From positions 15,032,722-15,096,721 of the forward strand of contig CM055108.1 of the NCBI GenBank assembly GCA_029204225.1: DNA of 64,000 nt, in the 5' to 3' direction. The notes under the pieces are model-generated. The model worked only from the letters and a program-made list of their open reading frames with translations. It made no database searches and had not been told where the DNA came from. This stretch comes from Diphasiastrum complanatum. Lineage: Eukaryota; Streptophyta; Lycopodiopsida; Lycopodiales; Lycopodiaceae. Position numbers and translations under genes: made by a program. Shown here in pieces: positions 57,295 through 64,000 of this stretch (its first letter is position 1; every line of letters begins with the position of its first letter).

Positions 57295-58612
57295 GAGATA
57301 GGGGGGGGGGGAGGAGGAGGAGAGGGGAGAGCTCTAGATGGTTGCACTGGATGATTGCTGCTTTTGTTCAGGGTTTCCAGCATAAATAACTCCATAATCT
57401 TTCATCAACTCCACTGCCTTCTTCCTCTTTTCATTGCTCACCTGAGGTGGGGCTTCTGCAGGATCCTGCACTCTCTTTCCCACCTGCAAGAACCAATTCT
57501 CAAGTCCTCCCGGAGCGTAGTTCAGTACCATTACTGCAGTCTTGTCGAACCTATTTTCGAAAGTGTGAGGAACAAAACGAGGCAGATGAATAAACGATCC
57601 GGCTTGGCGTGGAATTCATTGCCGCCCACAAGCCAGATAAGCTCTCCTTCAAGCATGTACCACGGCACATCCTCCAGTGTGTGAATATGAGGTGGAGGGC
57701 CAGATCCAGGAGGTACACGATCCTCAAATACGGCATATGATCCCCCCGTTTCATTGCCAAGTGCCTTCAGCGTCACTAGCACTCCCAGAACCCATAGATT
57801 TATCCCTCCACCTGTGAAAGTAGAACAAGGAGATTGCTGAATGTATTTGAAAGGAATGTCAGAATAAGCAAAACAAAGATCTATCATAGAAAGTCAGTGA
57901 CAAGCGGAATAAACGTCTACGCAGAGAGTAGAGACCCGCTTCAATCATGTTCACTTTTGGCGCAACAATGGCTTGGAATTGATCTGCGCTGAAAGATACT
58001 TGATCCATACTATCCTACATGCACATTCAGTGACTGGTTACAGAGCGCCCTTCAGCAATCAAATTAATCTGTATGCTCTAAGTAGTGATCAACTTGTGCT
58101 TTCCAAGAGTGTTCATAGACGTCTACAAGCACACAAAAACCTCTAGTTCGTACAGTAATTGGATTACTTCAACGACTACATAAGCAAGCATTATGGAGAC
58201 AGTCTAAAGGAAAGGAGAAGCAGAAAAAAAATCTCTCATATGATGCAATAAAATGGAGCTGAAATCAACACAGCCGATGCATCACATCAATCTGCCAACA
58301 ACCCAAAATCAAAACCAATAACATACAAATTTGATTCAAAAAATTGTGATGGCAGCCAGCTTCCTCAAAACTTGCTGCTCTTATCTCTTAGTTTTGACTT
58401 AGTATACCTGGTTTAGACTTTTGCAACTGTTTATCTTTATCTTTTATTGATGTGCAATGGAAGAAACGTGTCATCGTATTAATCCACTGTTCTAGAAAGT
58501 ATTAGATGAGCGAATATCCATCTCGGTGAGATGCGAATATATCATCATCCCTTTAAAATGGACTGTTCAAGTGGTGCTGTTGAATATGCTCATCCAAAAA
58601 TATGGCTTTGTT
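57295..58612 (-). repeat. Inverted segmental duplication, copy B (cupin locus)
   Basis: Reverse copy of 15341-16695, including about 600 bp of upstream sequence (58009-58612), intron and both exons. Homology stops at the C/TC-rich tract on one side and at GCCATATTTTTGG on the other. Confidence 0.9.
57334..58008 (-). pseudogene. Cupin pseudogene (copy B)
   Basis: Exon 1 58008-57936 (MDQVSFSADQFQAIV...), intron with intact GT and AG, exon 2 57811-57334. A one-base deletion at about 57600 (CCGGATCG for CCAGGATCG) shifts the frame after FHAKP, before cupin motif 2, removing the third His from the product. Independently the motif 1 Glu is lost: LEDVPWYML where copy A has LEDESWYML. Other codons remain close to copy A, so inactivation is recent. 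Both lesions affect metal binding, which suggests relaxed selection. Confidence 0.9.
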
Positions 58613-59389
58613 TTTTAAATGTATTTTAATTTAGAGTGTTTAGAAAACCTTTGAGGTTTCCCTCTAATTTCTTGTTTTTTTTTGTGAGTCATTGGTCTTT
58701 TAAAACTTATGCATTCTAGATCTTGCATCTCAAATTGCTTGCAAGCAAAATACTAGAGATTTACATTGATGACTCAATAAACCTATGTAACCTAAGCATT
58801 ATATGGATCTACCTACTTTACTACACACGAGTTTCATGCATACGAAACTAACAAACAATAAACTTGCTGCATTCAAAACAAGTAATAGTTTTTCAAATTC
58901 TAAAACAAAACCCACATCAGCACTATATTCTGGCTAGCGGACAAACAATTCTGAATCCTCCAGTCAATGAGGTTATTTAGTTTGAAGAAAGAAGAGCAAG
59001 GCATTTCTTGAATTTTTAGAATGAGGACAATCCGACACTAAAATTCCATGATTTGAATCATCAAAAAGAGGAAGATCTCGAGAATCAGCCTCAAAGCATG
59101 AGAGTGCCAAGGAGGTCCTCAATGACAATGGCCGATTCATCAAATTGCATGCAAATTGTCCATTCAAGTGTGCTACAAATTGTCCATTCAAGTGTGCATC
59201 TTGCAAGGGTGGTGAGCGTTGGAGAGTCTACTATCTTTGAATACTTTTTGGAAAGTATTAGTAGAGATGAGGTGACTTATTTCTTATCTTTAAGATTCGT
59301 GGTGTTTATTACTTTGTATGACAAGACAATGAAATGGGATGCTTTGAAATCTACATTTGTTGTTGATAAAGCAATTTCATTGGATAGTT
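58613..59389. other. Intergenic; 25-bp tandem duplication at 59154-59200
   Basis: AAATTGTCCATTCAAGTGTG occurs twice. A plus frame from 59053 enters the copia remnant downstream but has no family match upstream. Confidence 0.5.
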
Positions 59390-60088
59390 TGAATAGAGTC
59401 ATAAAATATGAAACATCATTTGTATTGGAAATCTTTGGGTCCACATGCTTTTGGAGCATGATCATTCCAATGTAAGGACCAAAGATTATCCTATTTCAAT
59501 GATAGGAAAAATGGTAGTGTTTTGCTCTTCAAGTAGAGATTGTAGAATCTACTTGTTTTCCACCAAAGAATTTGTCAATGGTGAAAATGTGATCTTTCAA
59601 GAGTGGAAGATTTGTAAACTTGAAGAAGCACCTTTGGATCAACACCATATTCAATTCATTGATGCTTTGGAGTCAAGTCAAGTGAAGGTGCAAGCTCAAG
59701 ACCTGAGGACTCCAAGAAGAACCTTGATTATCAAGATGGAGCCATGAAGGCTCAATCATATGGATCAAGCAAGGCAAATTGTCTTTGGCAACATTATGTA
59801 TGCACTTAATAGTTTAATTGATGTATCTTCAAGTGCGCAAAATGCCTTGGAATCCATGGCTTGGAATGATGTATAGTTATTGAAGTGTGCTACATGTAAA
59901 TAGACACATTTGTGGAACATCTTGTAAGGAATCCTTTAAGAGGTGGTGAAAGATCCTTCATGGACATCATTCTCTAATGGAGTCTCAAAGTTCCTTGTTT
60001 GTAGCTAGATTTTTTAGACACTTCTAAAAGCATTCATTCATCTAGCAAGAGAGTTGTAAATAGATCAAGCTAAATTTGAGGAGGAGTG
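59390..60088 (+). pseudogene. Copia integrase C-terminal/linker remnant and polypurine tract
   Basis: Plus strand: YETSFVLEIFGSTCF then CRIYLFSTKEFVNGENVIFQ and EWK. These correspond to the copia PYE...FGC and YKLY.P...FV.SRDVIFDE landmarks, with a frameshift at about 59450. RT and RNase H are missing. A GAGGAGGAG tract (60080-60088) precedes TGTGAAGAATTGCC, the probable LTR start of a related family. Confidence 0.55.
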
Positions 60089-60762
60089 TGAAGAATTGCC
60101 AAAAAAATGACAAATCTAGCTTGATTAAAAACCATGTAGTATAATGTAAATTGTAAATAAGTGGATTCCACACATGTGAGGTCAAGATGCCACGTGGAAA
60201 TCCACTCCTAATGTAGACTAGGTCGAGTCAAGAGAGTTGGCCATGTCTATTTGGTGGTCATCCCTACATTATAGGACCCACACCTTGATTTGTGATGAGA
60301 TTTTGACCAACTAGTCTCTAGGAAATAGATTGGGGTTTCTTTTTGGGCAAAAAGGGTGAGTTAACTTCCTTATCACATGTTGGAAATTCATCTAACTTTA
60401 CAAAAGAAATGAGTTTTGCTATGTATTCCAAGCTCCCATAGTGATAAGATAGATTATTTTTGGAGCTCATTGGCAGTCTCAAGTTTGCTCCCCATGTACA
60501 TTGATTTTCTTTTATCCAAATGAAACCAAGACTTCAAGTACTTCAAACACTATTCTAAATCCATACATTAGGATGATCTTCGCACATGGTCTTGGATTTG
60601 TGTCTATGATCTTTGTTTATGATTATCAATGCTTGTTGTGTGTCAAATTGCCAATCTAGATCAAGATTTGTTGACTAGTTTTTTTATTTACTTAACATGT
60701 GTGGAATCTGTTAGAAAGTGTCAAAGCTATAGCCCTTGCAAAACACTCTAGGAACACAAATG

Positions 60763-60900
60763 GACGTGTAGCTCAGTGGTAGAGCACCCCACCGGAATGG
60801 GAGAGGTCCTAGGTTCGACCACACACACCAAGTGTAAAAACTTCTCATGTACTTATAAAAGTAGTAAAGACACTATTTTTAGGTCGTATTGACATTAAGA
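60763..60900 (+). mobile_element. tRNA-derived SINE-like head
   Basis: TAGCTCAGTGG (A box, about 60769) and GGTTCGACC (B box, about 60822) have RNA polymerase III promoter spacing, in GTGTAGCTCAGTGGTAGAGC and GTCCTAGGTTCGACC. The acceptor stem does not close and the anticodon loop lacks U33, so it is not a working tRNA. The 3' end is undefined. Confidence 0.6.
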
Positions 60901-60980
60901 AATGTATCTCTAAGTTTATATCTAACTTTGGCCTCCAAATTGACCACTAAACTAGTTGACAATTTTCACACTCCCTCTTC
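60901..60980 (-). mobile_element. Possible LTR start with polypurine tract (minus strand)
   Basis: Minus strand reads GAAGAGGGAG then TGTGAAAATTGTCAACTAG at about 60970, the look of a polypurine tract and LTR 5' end. No partner found; the SINE-like head would lie inside it. Confidence 0.3.
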
Positions 60981-62200
60981 AACTAGTTTTACCACACAAC
61001 TTTGATCCATCTTAAAAATAATCTCCATACTAAGAATAGACCTTCTCTATGCGGTCTTGTAATGCTCAAAATAGGAACATTCATTATTGATATAGATAAT
61101 AGTGTCCATGTTAAATGCCTCACTATTTCTTACATCAAATTTACATATCAAGATGAAACTAGTACGTGAACAAAATAGAATGTAAAGATTGTGATCCCTC
61201 CATGCTTCCACCTTTGATATCTCTAGAAAACAACAACAATCAAGCAATTTATGTGAGTGAATAACAAATGCTTGCATGCCTCCTCCATATTTCACTTCAT
61301 GTGAAGTGTATGTGTCCAAAACTTCCAAATACATTAGAGAAACTTAGAGCCCAACAAAAAAGATGTTTATTTATTTTTTCTTATTTTCGTTGCCATGTGG
61401 ACCAATTGAAACCTTGAAATCAGAGTTCTACGTAACGTAGAATTTCCCATATATAAATATAATTTTTTTAAAAATATATTACTGTTTCGTCGGACAGCAT
61501 GTGAAAATTGCTATTGGTTATTGAGGCCTGCCCTTCCAGCTCATCACAATCCGAAGAAACCCAAAAATATTGAAAATGAATATGACAAATGGTTGAAATG
61601 AGAAAATCGATGTACCATTAATGTATATGCATTGTCAAATCATGGTTAACAAGGTTAACTAGAGTTAATTCATAGCGCCAAATAGTTCAGTGTTTCAAAT
61701 TTTTGCCAACACATATTTTTAGATTCATGGCTTTTTGCCTACACATATTTTCAGATTCATAGTTCAGTGTTTTAGATTTTTGCCTGCGCATAATGAATGG
61801 TGCCATCAAGGAAGTCGTACTCTTCAATCAATTATGTGCTTCTCTTCAACAAGAAAGGTGATAATGGATTATGGGTGCCAAGAAAATATTCAAAAACTCT
61901 TGGGTTTTGATGCATCCATCATCAAGAGGAATATTTCAAAAAACCAAAAGGTCAAAACTATCATTTCGATCTTATTGGAAGGCCAAAATTTTGGATTTCA
62001 GAACATCATTAGGAGGAAAATCTATTTTTGAAATTCTAGTCCAACATGTATATATGCATTCAGAGATAAATGTGCAAGGATTCAATCGTCAGGATCACAA
62101 AAAAAACAACTACGAGTATTGATATTTTCGATACTTTGATTTTTGTCATTTATTAATATATATTAGTAGATTTGCCAATCTGATCATTTTTCTCTTGCAG
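60981..62200. other. Intergenic, nothing recognised
   Basis: Short frames at 61047-61334 (minus) and 61735-62122 (plus) have no family match; the latter precedes the exon-like block at 62201 and might belong to it. Confidence 0.4.
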
Positions 62201-62475
62201 ATTTATATCCATCCAACATAAATGAATGGGAGCTCAGTGGATCTCTAGCAGGTGTGTTAGATGCTATTCACACTAATATTGGACAGCTACAATATCAAGG
62301 TAGAACTGCAAAAGATCTAGCTGATAGTGGGATCTTTTTTTATGAATCAATGTACATTCCTGATACAAAAGGAGATTTTGGACAAATAGTCCCAATTCCA
62401 TTACCTAGTTTTGAAAGTGATGAATGGGTTGCTCTAGATGCTGCAGTTTCAGAATCATTTCGTTGCAAGCTTTAA
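62201..62475 (+). CDS. Possible terminal exon of an unidentified gene
   Basis: A CTCTTGCAG acceptor-like site precedes a clean plus frame of 91 codons to TAA at 62475. It includes LYPSNINEWELSGSLAG, GRTAKDLADSGIFFYES, YIPDTKGDFGQI and WVALDAAVSESF. Composition is protein-like and unlike the transposon remnants, but I do not recognise the family. No upstream exon is certain. It may be the end of a host gene or a captured exon. Confidence 0.4.
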
Positions 62476-63119
62476 TGATGTAAAAAATTCATTAAAGATA
62501 AGCATGGGATTAAAAACAATCAGATTGACAGCAGAGTGTATGGCTCAAGAGTGAATTGTCATCACAAAACATGTGAATGAGCAAATCGCTAACAATGATA
62601 GTAAAGAAATAAGAATCAGAATGAAAGAAACTACAAATGAACAAAATATTACCTTTTCAATATCTACATCGACTTGTAGATTATACCACTCAAAAAAGAG
62701 CTTTGTATTGTACAACACGAACCATGCACAACTAAAAGCGTCCCTTTGCTATACACATTGCATATATTGAACGAAAATTAGTAATATTATGACATAAAAT
62801 TTATTCATGCTATGATGATAGATTTAAACTTTAAAAAATACATGTATATCAGAGATAAATTATATATATCTTGAGAGATTTAATGGTTATCTCTCCAAAT
62901 GAGGTCGTCGTTGTCGGTATTTTTCAAACGACATCATGAAGTAGAGAATCAAATTCTCTCTGTGTATTATCAGTTGAGTTTACTTTTACACATAGAAAAT
63001 TTGGTACTCTCTCCTTATTTATTTTTACCTAAAGAATGTTCAAGCTCCAATGCCGACTGTAATAATCAAAATAAAAATTGAAATTCAATCGAACAAGAGT
63101 AATCATCCAAATTAAAGCA
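62476..63119. other. Intergenic, nothing recognised
   Basis: AT-rich, no gene. Confidence 0.4.
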
Positions 63120-63640
63120 ACCAAAGCAAACTAGCAATCCTTACTTATTCTCATATGGAATCAAATAAAATTTCGCCATTGGACTGCAGTCGATGAAATA
63201 TACAGCCCTTTTAAATGTGGCATCTTTTCTCTTCACTGCTCCCTTAAAAAATGGACTGACAACAAAAGCTACTCCCTGAGAATCAGAACTAATACTATGC
63301 TGCAAAAAAAATTTGTCAGGTTCTACAATAACATCTGTAGTCTCTGATGTTTTCTCTTTTAACTTTGCACAATATTTGTGACCTGATCTATAGCTTCTAT
63401 TAGTATCTAGAAGAAAGAAATCAAAATAATTGTCGAGCAGATCAATTTTATTAACTAAGTAAGCCTCGTATTGGTTACAATGGTCAGAATCAAAATAAAC
63501 CTAATTAGGATCATATGGAATTTTGACAAAAAGATTATGTACACGGAAAGAAAGAGATGTAGACACAATATTTATAAATTTTTTGTTATTCCGTCAAGTT
63601 CCTCTTGGGTTATCATCACTTTTGGTGAAGAGATCTTCTA
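63120..63640 (-). pseudogene. Coding-like remnant of unknown protein
   Basis: Minus strand reads VHNLFVKIPYDPN, stop, then DSDHCNQYEAYLVNKIDLLD, FFLLDTNRSYRSGHKYCAKL, GVAFVVSPFFKGAVKRKDAT and MAKFYLIPYE. One in-frame stop and a likely shift near 63590 break about 150 codons. Family not recognised. It appears continuous with the basic and acidic segments upstream at 63640-63850. Confidence 0.35.
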
Positions 63641-64000
63641 AGGAGCTAGACGAATAACAGGAGGAGGAGAGGATGATTTTGGGTCTGAATCAGATTCTCC
63701 AGCATCTGATTCAGAGCTTAGGAAGATGTGGGGTCTCTTGCTAGGGATAACTCTAGGAGGAAGGGAAGCAACTGGCCTTCAAGATCCAGCTTTCTTAGAG
63801 ACAACTTGCTTCCTTTTCTTCCTTGAGGTAGTTGGCAAGTTTGATCTCTATCTAGAGGCAGGTCTCTGGAGGTGCTGGCGTTATCCACATGCAGACCTGA
63901 AATAACGAAATCCTTAGGCATGATGGTAACACGCTTACCATGCATGGCCAAAGACAAGAATCCTCAAAAAACTAGGACAGAAAGTCTTCTGCAGCACCTT
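63640..64000 (-). pseudogene. Histone H3 C-terminus-like fragment joined to charged low-complexity sequence
   Basis: Minus strand at about 63910-63950 reads AMHGKRVTIMPKDF, close to the invariant H3 C-terminal helix region (IHAKRVTIMPKDI). Just before it DFLS and FFEDS, in shifted frames, resemble the preceding H3 helix. After it comes unrelated sequence with SRKKRKQVVSKK and an acidic SSESDAGESDSD. Stops and shifts make it non-functional. It could be a decayed H3 or CENH3-like copy, or a chance match lengthened by decay; the window edge cuts it. Confidence 0.35.

Noticed and set aside
60766-60835. Functional tRNA gene
   Set aside because: A and B boxes are good, but the acceptor and anticodon stems pair poorly and U33 is absent.

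Overview
The window is nuclear DNA from a land plant. Evidence: GT-AG introns, a plant-type PB1-domain gene, Ty1/copia and Ty3/gypsy retrotransposons, a CACTA (En/Spm) DNA transposon, a tRNA-derived SINE-like head, and very long (GA)n and (TA)n microsatellites. Host genes are sparse (two convincing loci in 64 kb) and repeats dominate, as in large fern, lycophyte or gymnosperm genomes. I cannot name the species. I saw no rRNA operon, CRISPR array or bacterial-style operon.

Layout. 0-0.83 kb: left-running copia 5' end (LTR, primer-binding site, broken gag). 1.3-4.8 kb: graveyard of minus-strand copia and gypsy fragments plus one 212-aa unidentified ORF. 6.0-9.7 kb: a PB1-domain protein gene (intact 681-codon CDS 7538-9583) with a G-box-rich promoter and a leader full of local duplications. 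10.7-11.5 kb: gypsy RT/RNase H fossil. 12.1-12.9 kb: microsatellites and a repeat array built from GAGACTCGAAA-type words. 15.3-16.7 kb: a two-exon cupin gene. 16.8-32 kb: mostly non-coding, with a foldback element at 18.45 kb, a copia LTR with primer-binding site at 23.4-23.9 kb, and a series of (GA)n blocks separated by a recurring unique unit. 32.3-33.6 kb: deletion derivative of the copia family seen later. 34.8-35.2 kb: gypsy protease fragment.

35.2-56.3 kb: a decayed CACTA transposon with GACGTC-rich subterminal repeats, a leftward TNPA-like gene and a rightward tnp2 transposase. Its DUF4216 exon is split by a 14.4-kb nest of one copia family. The nest reads LTR(+) / 13 nt / LTR(-) - element 1 - LTR - LTR - LTR - LTR - element 2 - LTR. 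Element 2 carries an intact 1322-codon gag-pol; element 1 has a one-base frameshift. The first two LTRs form a 1.38-kb near-perfect palindrome, four LTRs lie in tandem with identical junctions, and the nest is flanked by a 60-bp duplication of host sequence, not the approximately 5-bp duplication copia integrase normally leaves.

57.3-58.6 kb: an inverted second copy of the whole cupin locus (promoter, intron, both exons), broken by a one-base deletion and by loss of a metal-ligand Glu. 59-61 kb: further copia debris and a SINE-like head. 62.2-62.5 kb: a possible plus-strand exon. 63.1-64.0 kb: minus-strand coding-like remnants, the last resembling the C-terminus of histone H3.

The genes do not form a pathway. 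The most interesting material is structural: the copia nest with its LTR hairpin and LTR array, and the inverted cupin duplication.
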